This document shows positions 22,047-33,612 of a stretch of DNA of 64,000 bases, one piece after another. Position 1 is the first letter of the stretch, and each line of letters opens with the position of its first letter. Where the stretch lies: NCBI GenBank assembly GCA_015680685.1, contig MNCI01021399.1, forward strand, positions 1,696,359 through 1,760,358, read 5' to 3'. The notes under the pieces are model-generated. The model did no database searches. It was not told where the DNA came from and saw only the letters and a program-made list of their open reading frames with translations. Both the position numbers and the translations under genes were made by a program. Source of the DNA: Gnetum montanum (lineage: Eukaryota; Streptophyta; Gnetopsida; Gnetales; Gnetaceae).

Positions 22047-23418
22047 CATGAGAAATATAAAATTTTTTAATGATTTTCTTAAAATTAATGATGAATATTG
22101 AGGACATTGGAAAGTATTAAGAGGTCCTAGGGTAATTTCATTGATTCGAGAGGCACCATGAATGATAATGATGTGAACTTGAGCAATAAAAATTTGGCAA
22201 TTAAGAAAAAAGGGAATGTAATGGTACATTGGAACGTTAAAATTTAGAGGGATAATAATAGGTAAAGAAAGTTATGAAAAATTAAGCTGAGGGTAAGAAA
22301 TGATGTGTGTGAGCTAGGGAATCAGTGAAGATTACGAAAAATTACACAAGTGGATCCTTCCCAAAGCAGGTTTCAACCTATTATGCCCTTGTGTAACAAC
22401 ACTTAAAGTGTCCGTGGGCACTAGAAGGGTTAAATGTAGTTCGCACTAACTCCACAAAACATACACATGTAAATATCATCAGAATGAGATGAAAATTCCA
22501 TGCTACATGGGTCATGAGCTATAATTACATGAACAGTGAGATGAGATGAACTATAGAAAGAGATCGTAGAGATTGGGACATGAGGTAACTGACCCAAGGT
22601 ACAATTAATCCTGCATGTAAAGCATGATTAAGGTGTCATTAACCCATTGTTCCAAGATTAGGACCAAGTCCATCCTTCTAATCAGTGATATCACATTGTT
22701 TCGTCCCATGATGAACAACTATGAGAGTACAATAGTAACCAGGCATACGAGCACTTGGCATTTAGTTCAAGGGAGGAGTGATTTTTGTTTTATGGCACTT
22801 TTTTTTCTTTTCTTTTTCTCTCTTTTTTTGAACTTTACTGAATCTAGAGAAGCCTCCAACCTTCAGGCATGGGTGCATGTCTTTCCAATGGGACCCCCTA
22901 GAACAGCTTTTGATTTTCGAGTGCCCTTTTGATTACTCTTACTCCCATTTTTCATTAGATCTACAAGGATCTTAGTACAACCACGTTGCATGATAACTCA
23001 CACAGGCGTCACCAAAGAGAATCTACAAGTCCCCTTGATGGAACACCCTAATGATTCCCTCTTGGTCCATCCTTCTTCATTCTGGGTACAATGAACCCAA
23101 AATTAATTTTAAGTTTTAAAAATGTCAAGAATATCACTGTACCCTCGAATAGAACCTCTTATTTGTAGAGTGGATGAGTGGATGTAATGGGCTTACTGTT
23201 TTAAATAATTGATCACTCATGACTTAATAACATAGAACACACCTCAACCAATGATCCACATGAGTGTTTTATTCGTAGATGAGATCACTTACAAAAACGT
23301 GAAAACACAAAAAACACAAAAAGATAAAAAGATAAAACAAAAAGTTGAAAAATGAAAAACTGGAAAACAAAAAGTTGTAAAATTAAAGAAAATGAAAAAT
23401 ATTTATTAATCCTGCTTG
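22047..23418. other. F spacer between gag and the ORF3 promoter
   Basis: Non-coding. It aligns with the D spacer and, in blocks, with the post-integrase spacers of G, H and I. T-rich and A-rich tracts are frequent (22790-22840, 23290-23410). No gene is seen. Confidence 0.6.
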
Positions 23419-25404
23419 TTATTGCAATGGAAGATATCCCCCACAACTAATTAGTTGAGTATGGCAAGGATTAATAAATGAAAGATAAGGATCCTTGCAT
23501 GTTGGAAGTATTGAAACCGATCTATACTTATCCCCTCAGGGTTCACACACTTGATTATAATAAGCATAGTGGGGCACTTTATATGCTATAGTTCCTGGAT
23601 AACGAGTTGGCCCACTATGATTTTTGTGACCGTTAGATGGTATGCAGGGATTAGGGTGATGCCTCCCATGGTTATGTTCATTGGGCCGTATGGTTATTGA
23701 AGTGTTTGATGGTGGCCTTGATAAAGTTACATGAGGCATTGGGTTTGAAGATAAGGGTGCACCACAATGTGGGACTTGTGTTGAGTTGGAAGATGCAGTG
23801 GTCTCGGAATTGTGTTATCCCTTCTTATGGTCGTGTTTAAAGAAACTATGCTTTTGATGTTGAGGAGGCTTTTCACTACTATTAGTAGTAGTAGCACAAG
23901 TGTTGTTCATGGGTTGTTGGTATGGCACAAACACCTTAGGAATAGTTGGTGGCACTGTGGAAGGAGGGAAAGGATGAGAATGTTGAAAGTTAGGAGGAAT
24001 ATAAGATGTACAAGGTGGCGGTTGTGTTGGAGGCATGGGTTGATAGTATTGTGGAGAATGGTATTGTGGTGAGATAGAGTATGGTGGCCCAAATGGAGAA
24101 ACATGATGTTGAACATGATAAGCATTTGGATTCGGAAAATATGAAGGGTGCCTCCAATCTAAGGGTGGTCTCCCCCATGACTAGTATTGTTGCCACTGTG
24201 ATCTAACATAGTATCTCTGTATGAACTCTGGATGTAATGTGTTTCCCCAATGCTCATGTAGATGTAACAATATTGGGCATTGGCCCTTGGGGTGATCATA
24301 CAAGCATATGTTGCATTCATATGTATGATTGGCAATTGAGCGCTTATTTCCTTCATTCTTTTTTTCCAAATGTCTAATGTTTTTTCCTGCTTCTTAGGTT
24401 GTCAAAAATCTATCTCCAATATTGTTGATATATTCTCCACACTTTTGATACATCCATTCCAACATCTTATTGATCTTTTCCTCGGCTTCTTCTAACGATT
24501 GTTGTATTAGCAAAGATGATATTTCCACCTTGAGATTTGTTGATCTCTCCTTTTTATGATCATGGACCTTTGTTAAGTTAAATTTTTGGGCTCGTTGATG
24601 TTTTTTAACACTCTCCCATCTAGCTAATTCTCCTTCTTCTTTTGCTACCCTCTTAATAAGCTCTTGGATTTGATGGGTTCGTAGTTCATATAGTTGACCT
24701 TGGGCATATACTCCTAAGGTCTCTCTTGTTTCATTACGTAGCCCATCAATGATATGGTACATTAGCCTTTCCTCGGAAAACCCATGGCCTGGACAGTTGT
24801 TTAACAATGCATAATATCTTTCTAAGGCAATGTCCAAGGGTTCATGTTGTGCTTGTTTCCATCGTTGGATTTGTTTCCTCAAGGCTGATACTCTTGCATA
24901 GGTTTGATATTTTTCGTTAAAGGCTTCTACCATTGTTGACCAGCGTCGTATTGAATTTGGTTTTAACAATCTATACCATACCTTTACTTGGCCAATGAGT
25001 GTCATAGGGAAGAGCTTAAGTTTTTGCCACCCATTATTAATATTATTCCATGTGTAGGCATTATAGAAGGCTTGTAAATGTTGATGCAGATCTAAGTCAT
25101 AGCCTCCTAAAAATTTGAGAAAGTTTTTTAAATCAAGCTTGGGTAGTCGGCTCTCTTTATGATGCCTAGGTGAGATTCGAATAGCCTCTTATATTTGTGT
25201 TAAGCTTGTAGTGGCCAGTGGGGGTTCATCGTCATCGAGTAAGTTATGTCTTCATGTGTTGGGATGACATTGCTTTCATTCATATTTATAAGAAACTCCC
25301 ACTTCAGGTTGTATACTCCAATCTTCATCGTCATATAGTTTGTTGGTTCTCCAATGAACTTCCTCACAAAGTGTGGCATTATTATTATCTTGTAGAAGAG
25401 GCAT
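23419..25404 (-). pseudogene. gag of F, 662 codons in one phase, few stops
   Basis: The ATG is at 25402-25404 and the TAA at 23419-23421. The capsid domain includes the open stretch 24394-25005 with WYRLLKPNSIRRW, NEKYQTYARVSALRKQIQ and CPGHGFSEERLMYH. The zinc knuckle near 24300 is CNICLYDHPKGQC, spacing CX2CX3HX4C and one residue short of the usual CX2CX4HX4C. A long proline-, tyrosine- and histidine-rich tail follows. The last residues (ISCGGYLPLQ, stop) match the position of the integrase C-terminal tail in I and G, so pol appears to have been deleted in frame. D shares the same junction. Confidence 0.87.
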
Positions 25405-25525
25405 TGTGAAGTTATGTGTGAATTATGTGTGACTTTTAATTATTATTTCTTCTTTCTAAGAGATATATCATTAGGTCCTTATACAATGACCTTGTATGAT
25501 ATAACTAATCTAGATAACTAGCACC
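25405..25525. other. Leader of F
   Basis: Short untranslated leader between PBS and gag, with the same sequence blocks as in A and B. No ORF. Confidence 0.7.
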
Positions 25526-25545
25526 ATCCCCAGCAACAACGCCAA
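25526..25545 (-). promoter_or_regulatory. Primer-binding site of F (tRNA-Asp type)
   Basis: The minus strand reads TTGGCGTTGTTGCTGGGGAT next to the LTR. It differs from the plant tRNA-Asp complement TGGCGCCGTTGCCGGGGAT at only three positions, all C to T. Confidence 0.85.
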
Positions 25546-26306
25546 TGATGAGTGGTGAGATACCCCTACACTCAACCATATGAATACGAGAGTTTTCACG
25601 TGCGATTCGGTTGAACTTTGCAGATGGACTAGTTGTTGCAGCTAGATTGTTAACCTTAGGTCGCAGTTCACTATCTTCCCACCTGGACTAGTATTATATT
25701 TTTCATGTATGGTTTAGTCCAGAGTGAGGTGTATGATGTATTCCTAATTCTAATGCTACTCTTGAAGGCAGTGGAAAATAATATTAACTAAGCTAAGTTA
25801 GGAGGAAAAGGTAAGAAAATCTAATCTAGCCTAAGTGTGATGAGCAACCATTCCTTGATCATTCGTACACATCTTGGACCTCGTGCACGACTACCACTAG
25901 GATTACCAAGCGTAGATCCTAGGTACGCCATTGGGATACCAAGTAGTCACACTTAAATGCTCGTAATCAAGTCGTACTCATTCTACATTACTAGGAGATA
26001 AGGGTGAGAGAGAAAGCAGTAAATAATATTTAAATAAACAAATAAATAACAAAGTGAATGCTGTAATGATGAAGTAATCTCAATCTTTATTGCTGATCAT
26101 GTGTGCATCCAAGTATGTCACACTCGAATAAAGAATGCCGTACAATTACATTCACCACACTACGGGCAGACATTGGAAAATAATCTAACTCTGGAGGGAT
26201 CAAATTGCCAAAGTCTAGCTACAATCTAAACTATTCTATGCTTAACAAGGGAGAGCCACTTCTTATTTATAGACATTACGGTGAACTGTGATATCGCGTC
26301 CCATCA
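25546..26306 (-). repeat. 5' LTR of F (761 bp, contracted U3)
   Basis: It begins TGATGAGTGGTGAG and ends GCGTCCCATCA. The TATA box is at 26264-26272 (minus strand). Only one GATATC unit remains between TATA and the LTR end, against eight in the 3' LTR, which accounts for the length difference of about 110 bp. Confidence 0.9.
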
Positions 26307-26311
26307 ACAAG

Positions 26312-26468
26312 CATCATAGAAGGCTTGTAAATATTATTGTAGATCTAAGTCATAGCCGTCTAAAAAATTGGGAAAGTTTTTTAATTTTGGGTAAGTGACC
26401 CTCTTTACGATGCCTACGGGAGATTCAAATAGCCTCTTATATTTGCGTTAGGCTTGTAGTGGCCAATA
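26312..26468 (-). pseudogene. gag of D, N-terminal part displaced by F
   Basis: This continues D's gag after the second ACAAG. It aligns with A 1230-1390 (HLQSFYDAY to the KESHLPRL region). It ends abruptly at about 26468 in GGCTTGTA, where sequence switches to the LTR of G. Confidence 0.8.
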
Positions 26469-26923
26469 GGCTTGTAAAGTTCATAAAATAAAATAAATGC
26501 ATAAGAAAATAAAATAAAAGAAATGCATAAGGAAACAAATCTCAAGTGCTGCAAGGATGAATCGAAGAGCTCATCTTTATTACCATACACAAGGTGTGCT
26601 TAGGTACACAATGCTCAAATAAAGATCCATCCACACTTAGACCTCCTACTGTAGGCACTTGGAAAATACTCTAACTTTCAAATAGACTACAAGAGTTTTG
26701 CTACTTAACTGCTAAAAGACTTTTTCCCAATTATGCACCTGAGCACTGTATTTATAGGCTTGGGAGCAACTACTCTAATAATTAGAGTAACTGCTCTAAT
26801 AATTAGAATAACTACTAAAGTAACTGCTAGAGTAACCACTCTAATAATTAGAATAATTTCTAGAGTAAACATTAGAGTAACCACTCTAATAATTAGAATA
26901 ACTACTAGAGTACACTCTCATCA
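26469..26923 (-). repeat. 5' LTR of G, truncated
   Basis: It matches 10380-11002 of G's 3' LTR. It keeps the TATA box (26749-26757) and four TCTAATAATTAGA units (26769-26915), and ends CTCTCATCA. The part equivalent to 9915-10380 and the PBS are missing through the deletion that also removed the 5' end of D. Confidence 0.85.
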
Positions 26924-27587
26924 CAAACCAAGTTCATACTAGTTACCAGTAACATCACATTGTATCATCCCAAGACTAACAACCATAAGATTATCACAAT
27001 TACAAGAAATATCATTACTTGGAAATAAAGGACTAGGAAGCAATTTATTAACTATATAGTTCATTTAAAAGAATACTTGGCCATTGGATAGAGGACTGCT
27101 GTCAAGCATGGGTTACATGTTTTTCTAGCCCCATAACCAATGCAAGTCCAAGAAACCTTAAAATCTCTAAGAAGTCACTTATCTTCAGGCATCGATAACT
27201 TATCTTGTGAGGAGAATCCACAAAATTTTTTATTATGGGTATTTATTATGTTATTATTGTGTCAACCTTACCAGAGGACTACCTTCAAGCATGGGTAACA
27301 TATCTTTCTAGTGACATAGCAAAGCAGCACTTGTTTTAGAACATGTTTTTATTTTTTGTTAGAACTCAAGTAAATAATACAACTTAATAGTATAATAAGA
27401 TTCATTGTAGTAGCTTTAGAGAATCCAAAAATCCCTTTGATGTCACACCCTTTTAATTCCCTCTTAGTTCTTCACCTTTTCATCTAGGCATAATAATCAC
27501 AAGTTTATTTTAGTGTGAAAAGAATCTCATTATATTACTATGTACATGGTAATAACCTCTTATTATTGGAAATGAGTGGATGGATGA
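26924..27587. other. H spacer, middle block
   Basis: Non-coding. It continues from 9914 after removal of G and aligns with D 15440-15830. It ends with GATGA (27583-27587), the left TSD of I. No gene. Confidence 0.65.
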
Positions 27588-28410
27588 TGATGAGCCACGA
27601 TATCACATCCGCAATATTGTGCACACGATATCGGAGCTTTCTAAGCGATATCGCGTACGTGATATTAGGGCCTGCCTCATTGCCTATAAATAAGAGGCAG
27701 GTGAACTTGGTTTGGATAGTTAGTCTTAGTCCCTTACCAAAACTCTTGCCTTTTTCCCTTTCTAGAGATAGAATTATTTCTGAGTGCCCACAGTAGGAGT
27801 CATAAAGTGAACGGATCTTTATTCGAGCATTGTGTACCTGAGCACATCTTGTGTACGGCAATAAAGAAGAACTTTTTGATAAACCTTGCAGCATTCAGAA
27901 TAGATTAATTAATGTTAATTACTATTCATTAATGTTTTCCTTAGTTAATTAATTTTTTCTCTCTCACCTTGCAACTCTCCTAAGTAAGCACACTTAGTAT
28001 GATCACTTCGAGCATACGTGTAACACTTGGTAACCCAGTAACAATTAGCATTTGGTAATCCTAGTAGTGTTGCAATGGTTTAGGATGTGTACGACAAGTG
28101 AGAATGGATGTTGGTGTTAGGACTAGTTAAATCATAGTTAAGTTGTTAAATCAAAATTAGTTACATACTTATCTCTCTCCTCCCTTTGTAGCACTAGGAC
28201 ATAAAAACATAAAAACTATAAAAATCATGTACCTCAAGTTTACTTAACCATACAATTGTGCTATACAAGTAAGCTTGGGAAGATAACAATTAATCAACCC
28301 ATCCTTGTTCCACAAAGGTACATAAGAACTCAGTCCTTGGAATTTGACTGGATCGTGCATATACACTTGTATTTGTATGGTTAAGCATAGGGATATCTTG
28401 CCGCTCATCA
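27588..28410 (+). repeat. 5' LTR of I (823 bp)
   Basis: It begins TGATGAGCCACGATATC and ends CCGCTCATCA. GATATC units lie at 27600-27665 and the TATA box CTATAAATA at 27684-27692, so U3 is only about 100 bp. It is similar to the reverse complements of the A, B, D and F LTRs. By eye about a tenth of positions differ from the 3' LTR, often at CpG. Confidence 0.92.
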
Positions 28411-28430
28411 TTGGCATTGTTGTCGGGGAC
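28411..28430 (+). promoter_or_regulatory. Primer-binding site of I (tRNA-Asp type)
   Basis: TTGGCATTGTTGTCGGGGAC directly follows the LTR. It is the tRNA-Asp complement with a few C-to-T changes. Confidence 0.87.
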
Positions 28431-28555
28431 TTTGTTGTTTGTGCACTAATTAGAACTTAGAAAATATTTCTCATCGTTGGAATGAACCGTTAGGATTGGT
28501 TACAAGAAAAAATATAATAATAATATATAATACATTGCACACTGAATAGACAATC
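28431..28555. other. Leader of I
   Basis: Short A-rich untranslated leader before gag. Confidence 0.6.
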
Positions 28556-30949
28556 ATGTCTCCTTCTTTGTACGAAAGTGTTTCACCACCTAGGTCTGAT
28601 ACAGGAAATAATCGAAGGCGTAGTACATATGATAATCTTTCAGTCCCTCAATAGTTTCATGTGGTATATGTTCATCCTGATGAGTATATACCAAACTTTA
28701 CCTTTATCCTTCACCAGGATGAACAATTTTGTTGGTGAGATTTAGAAGGTAACATAATGTTACCTCCCGATTGCTCAATCCTGGGCATGCTTCTTTGTGA
28801 TCTTACATGAATTGGTATGTAACACTTATAGGCAGAGTACATTGTGCATGATCATGAATTGAGAGAGTATCAACCCATGAAGGCATAACATCAAAGGGAT
28901 TTACAACAGGAGAGATGTCATGAATCCATGAAGGGAAATTTTTCGTAGAATGTCCCACATGTCCTAAGTGAAAATGAGAGTGGTGAACCTACCTCAGGCA
29001 GTCACCCACACAATGATGTTCCTCCCATTGACTTCGGTCAAGGGGTTGTGTATAAGAATCTTTACTCAACTATTCATAACCCAGATTCTGGTACCAACAG
29101 ACATAAAAGATCTGAAAAAGGAACACGAACACATGACAAAAATGGACATTCCAATCATAACTACAATCAAGGACACGACCATCAAAGAGAAGGAAGTAGG
29201 CACTAACATGGTGATGGTCCTCATTCTTCTTCACCTTTAACATCTCCTTCATCCTCTCCTTCAGGATTTGGATGCAGTCACAAAGAAAAAGACCATGAGG
29301 ATAAGGGTAGGAGAAATGGGAATCATAGACAAAATAGTCGAGAAAGGGGACAAGGGCACTCTAGAGAAACACACCGTGAAACAAGGGAGAGTAGGGAACA
29401 ACATGGGCATCATAGACACCACAGACGAGATGATCACGATGAACCACTACTCGTTACTTGAAGTATGTTAGACATAATTGAGGCTGTTAGGATCCCAACA
29501 AGGCACAAAAAGGATAGTAGGATCAAGAGATCAGATATGAACAATATCCCATGATTTGAAGGGGGATACAATTCTTATCCTCAAAATCATCTACAAGCAT
29601 TTCATGATGCATGTGCCTTATAAAACATAGAAAATGAATGGAAAAAATTAAAGTTGTTTCCACAAACACTAATCAAAGAAGCAGAAAGCTGGTACCAGTC
29701 CTTAGAATTGAAATCCATTTGTAGTTGGAGTACCATGTTAGAATTGTTTAATGATAAGTACCAAACGTACTCCCGAGTGTCCAACCTGCAAAATCAAATC
29801 CAAGGTTGGAAACAAGGAGCACATGAACCCTTGGATGTTGTTATGAGCCAATATTATGCACTGTTACATCATTGTCCTAGCCATGGTTATTCATAGAGGG
29901 ATCAACTATGCAATCTCGTAGATGGGCTTAGGAATGAAACGCGAAGAACCCTTGGGACTTATGCCCAAGGAAGACTATCCAACCTTAGTACTCATCAAGT
30001 ACAAAGATTATTGGAGCAAGTTGCTAAAGAGGAAGGTGAGTTACAGAAAAGAGAAAGTGCGGAGGAATATAACATAGATCCTTCTCTCCAAAAGAAGGGA
30101 GTAAGATTTTGTGAGGATGAAGAAGAGTCACCACTCAAAGAGATGGTGAATAGGAAAAATTTGCCTTTTCAAAATTTGGTATTGAAAGTATCGGCAAAGG
30201 TAGACCAAATGTGGAACTCCCTAGATAATAGATTTCAAACCATTCTCAAAATAGTAGAGGATTCTAGAGAGCAAGGTAGTTGCTGTTAAAAGAGAAAAAA
30301 GAGAGAAGCAGAATATGCACATAGCAAGGGTAAGGGCAAAGTTGCCATCATTGAAGAGGTTGTGGATTCAGATACAAACAATGATAGTAGATGTGAGATA
30401 TGCAAATATGACCATCCTAAGGGATGTTGCCTTGTAATCTCACATCTGCAAGAGCCTAGGATATATGCACTCAACCCACAATTTAACAAAAGGCAAACAC
30501 CTCGAAGGTTACCTTATCCTCAAGGTAACCCAAGACAGTTCCACCAACCCTTAACATATTATCCAAGTGGAACTCCACCACAACCAACTAAGTAGTATCA
30601 ATAGTGGTAGCACCCACAATCATGGGGAATGCCACCACCACAGCAACAGTATCCTTACCATTAGCCTTACTTGTATGGATATTATGTGCAGTAGCTAGTC
30701 TCTCTAACTAAAGCTACTGGTCACGTCACTCCTCAACCTCACTACTAAGCCCATGAGTACAATAGGACTCCTTCTCCTAGGGGTGATGTTCCATAGACAT
30801 ACTATCCTTCTCATCTAGTTGTACCTCTTCCACCCATATCTCCATTACCACCTGCTCTAGCTAAGCAAGGTGAACTCCCTACCTAGCCATAGCAATGTAA
30901 TGTTACAAGGGCTGTTAATTCTCAATCTACTATTGGTTATGACAACCAC
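28556..30949 (+). pseudogene. gag of I, decayed
   Basis: The ATG is at 28556-28558 (MSPSLYESV start). Open pieces at 29654-29896 and 30011-30289 carry the capsid domain (WYQSLELKSICSWSTMLELF, NDKYQTYSRVSNLQNQIQGW). The zinc knuckle near 30390-30430 is CEICKYDHPKGCC, again CX2CX3HX4C. A glutamine-, proline- and tyrosine-rich tail follows to about 30900. Stops and frameshifts are frequent. This gag is a diverged relative of the gag in A, B, D and F. Confidence 0.82.
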
Positions 30950-31560
30950 ATGAAGAAAAGACCTTTCTTCAGAACCACCAGTCCAATTAAGCCCTTGCAA
31001 CCACAAGTGGCTGATCCTTTAGATGCCTCATTACCAATCAGAACTTTGGAACTCCGTTCAAGCCAAACACTATGCCCAATTCATACGATCATGTTAACTC
31101 ATGCCATTACCGATTGGATAAAAGTTGGCCATCTTCCTAGAAAATTCTCCGATCCTAGGAGCCCTCTTATATATCTATAGATCACTGGGAATGAGCCATG
31201 CAAAGATCTTTTGGATTTAGGTTCTAATCTCAACTTAATTTCCCAAGAAATGTACAAGGCCTGGAACCTACCTCCACTAAAAAAAGTAACATTCGTTTAG
31301 AGTTGGCTGACTAGTCCATCATTGTCCCATTAGGGCTAGTGGAGGACATTGTCACCACTATTTGTGGGTGATCATATCCAACTAACTTCCTAGTGATTCA
31401 AGTGAAAAATGGTAAGGGGGACTTCCCAATCATAATGGGAAGAGCATCGCTAAGCACAATTGACGTGCACCTAGGAATCTGCGATCTTTCCTTGGAATAT
31501 CAAAGGAAAATACGTTTGGAAAGTTTGAGAAGAAGAAAGTTCCGTGCATCACATATAGTG
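30950..31560 (+). pseudogene. Aspartic protease region of I
   Basis: Retropepsin that would process gag-pol. The active-site stretch lies near 31195-31250 and reads CKDLLDLGSNLNLISQEMY, where DLGSN replaces the usual D-T/S-G-A/S. The later IIMGRASLS stretch at 31430-31460 corresponds to the conserved G-R-x-W/S flap-side motif. Stops interrupt both sides. The frame leads on toward the RT, which is resumed only at 50788 because of K. Confidence 0.75.
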
Positions 31561-31743
31561 ACATAGGGTGTAATTGCATGCATAAGTCATGGTTTGTACA
31601 ATAATTAACATTGCCTGCATGTAATTAGTGTGCACAAGTGACTAATATAAAAAGATGCCTATATGCAGTAGCCACAAGATAAGAAGGCACCCAGTGGCTG
31701 ATAGATGATCAAGAGAGCACTTGAACTATATATATGGAACTTT
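31561..31743. other. I protease-RT linker, left of K
   Basis: Decayed coding linker. One phase shows a few short open stretches, and no domain is recognised. K begins at 31744. Confidence 0.55.
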
Positions 31744-33596
31744 TGATGATCGAAAATGTTGGTGGCTGGAACATCAAGAGGCCACCGGGTGCATAACCTA
31801 ACCCTGTATCCATGCGAGGGCTATGCTGGACGTAAATGGATGCGGGGTGCCCTGAATGGTTTGGTCAATCAGACAGGGACTTAGTCAGTGTACAATAACC
31901 TTTCATGAATGTTTGTTTTGAAGGTGTTATATGTAGTTAAAACAATAATCGACAAATGTAAAATGATAAAAAATGATGCAAGATATAATAATAGCGAACA
32001 AAGAATGAAAAAGACTTGGGTGAGAAAATACACCGCCCTAGGATCGAGGGATCTAATGTCCCTGAACTGCAATCAATAGCTTGCCACCAGGAATTCTTTG
32101 TTCACCAGCCTCTTCTCGAAGCCAATTGCTAGAAAGCCAAATGCCAAGAATGCTAATCACAAGAAAGAAAAAAATGCTAAAAGAAGCCAACAATCCAAAA
32201 GCCAATTCTCAAAGCCAACTAATGTCCAAAAGAGTTCTTCGAAGCCACCCATAAGCCAACCCCTTGAATGTTGTTTGCTGGGGGCATTTATAGGACCAGG
32301 AGTAGAAGAAAAATCTGGTTTGGATGCCACATGTCCTAGGTCCCACGGAGTGTAAACGTGACTGTGTTGTGCTGCTGCATAGTGCTACTATGGTGTGAAC
32401 ATATTTTTGAAATTGCATGTGCCAAAATCCAATACACTGCCAACAATGAAAGCAAAGTGGGGCCTGTGCTCCAAGACTACGGCTTCCCTACTCTTACGAT
32501 GAAGGTCAAGTGTAGGGAGAACTTTGGGGATAGTCAAGGGTGTGCAAAATGAAGCAAATTTGCTGATTTCACCCATTAAAGAGATGCCAGGATGAGAATG
32601 ATGATTTCCAACAAGTTCTGGAGCTAATTGAGAACGTCTTGCTACTTCCATGCAAGTGTTACACTACTTGCACTGCCCAACACATTGACATAGTGTAAAT
32701 AGCTGCACACTACACTATGCTACGCTGTGTAGTGTAGCCACTAGTCTGGAAAGAAGTCTCACCTAAAAGCCAATGATACCTATTTGAGGCTTGGCTAGGC
32801 AAGTAAATGCAACCTTGCCTTTCATGTTGATAGGTCTTGAGATGTGCTGAGTTCATCCTTGGGACACTTTTAAGCTTTGTATCTTAGCTATGTTGTGCTA
32901 CGTTGTCTACCATAGCACAACGTAGCAGCCAATGTGACATGCACCTTTGTATGATTTTGCAACATTTTTTCTAGAAACTTAGTTGGGGCCCAAGGGTGAA
33001 GTAGGATAGGCAATCTTGGAGGCCAAAGTGTGGTCAAAGTGCAATCCTCTTGCTAGAGCCACTTGGCATAGGGCTTCCATGCTTTTTGTCCTTGCTACGC
33101 TGCATAGCATAACATAGCGTAGCACCCTGTGTTGCTTGGGTCCTGACTTAATTTTACAAGCATTTTATTACAGAAAGTTGGTCATGCATCAAGGGTGAAG
33201 TGGGGCAAGTATCCTGAAGGAATGAGTTGTTGTCAATGTGCATCTTCGGTATAGTCAGTCTCCCCAAGGCCTGCTATGCTGTGTAGCATAGCATAGCATG
33301 GCAAGTCTTGTAGTTAGAAAATTTGCCAAACTATTTTGCTCATCCTAAACATTTTTGGCAACTCCTAGCATGGTCCTTAGGTAGACCATCAACCAAGTCA
33401 ATTGTCAAGTTGGGCAAGCTGGAGAGTTCAATAGGCCTATCAGCCTGGGCGATAGAAAACTTGTCAGACTGTATGGTCCACCTTCAATGCTAATGCTTTC
33501 TGAATAGTCACTCGTGATGCTACACTTGTGGAAATCCTTACCAGAATTTCAAGAATTTATTGAAGCATCAGGGTCCTAAAATTTTATGGTGTTTTA
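31744..33596 (-). repeat. 3' LTR of K (1853 bp)
   Basis: The plus strand begins TGATGATCG and ends GGTGTTTTA, a mutated CA end. A TATA-like CATTTATAG is at 32284-32292 (minus strand). U3 (32300-33596) carries four GCTACGCTATGC-type hairpins near 32725, 32911, 33110 and 33287. R/U5 has short AAGCCAA-rich repeats at 32110-32270. Confidence 0.85.
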
Positions 33597-33612
33597 ATGG
33601 CCCCTCTTTGTC
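33597..33612 (-). promoter_or_regulatory. Polypurine tract of K
   Basis: The minus strand reads GACAAAGAGGGGCCAT directly before the LTR start. Confidence 0.8.

Larger units (their letters stand above)
17697..26306 (-). mobile_element. Element F: complete non-autonomous Athila-like element (8610 bp)
   Basis: It is flanked by ACAAG at 17692-17696 and 26307-26311, a perfect 5 bp TSD. Removing it restores D's gag (TTCCATG...CATCATAGAAGG). Order on the minus strand: 5' LTR, PBS, gag, spacer, internal promoter-like module, ORF3, PPT, 3' LTR. No pol gene is present. gag and ORF3 each remain in a single phase along their whole length and are broken only by stops, so F is among the younger insertions. 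Confidence 0.92.
13321..26468 (-). mobile_element. Element D: pol-less Athila-like element (gag + deleted ORF3)
   Basis: The left end starts at 13321 after GTTAC, inside G's integrase. Parts in order are 3' LTR, PPT, ORF3 remnant, spacer, and gag (16057-17691 continued at 26312-26468). F interrupts the gag. The 5' end (leader, PBS, 5' LTR) is missing because of the deletion at 26468. No protease, RT, RNase H or integrase lies between gag and spacer. The same gag-spacer junction occurs in F. Confidence 0.82.
9915..26923 (-). mobile_element. Element G: minus-strand Athila-like element with the TAATAATTAGA-type LTR
   Basis: The left LTR starts at 9915 after CAAAT (9910-9914). The right LTR ends at 26923 and is followed by CAAAC (26924-26928). 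That is a 5 bp TSD with one transition, and the host sequence reads through correctly against the paralogous spacer at 15425-15450. G keeps its 3' LTR, a short 3' ORF, spacer and integrase C-terminus. D is inserted in its integrase. The rest of pol, gag, the PBS and part of the 5' LTR are gone through a deletion ending near 26470. Confidence 0.85.

Noticed and set aside
26733-26942. 69-codon ORF with the same repeat peptide
   Set aside because: It is the array in the truncated 5' LTR of G.
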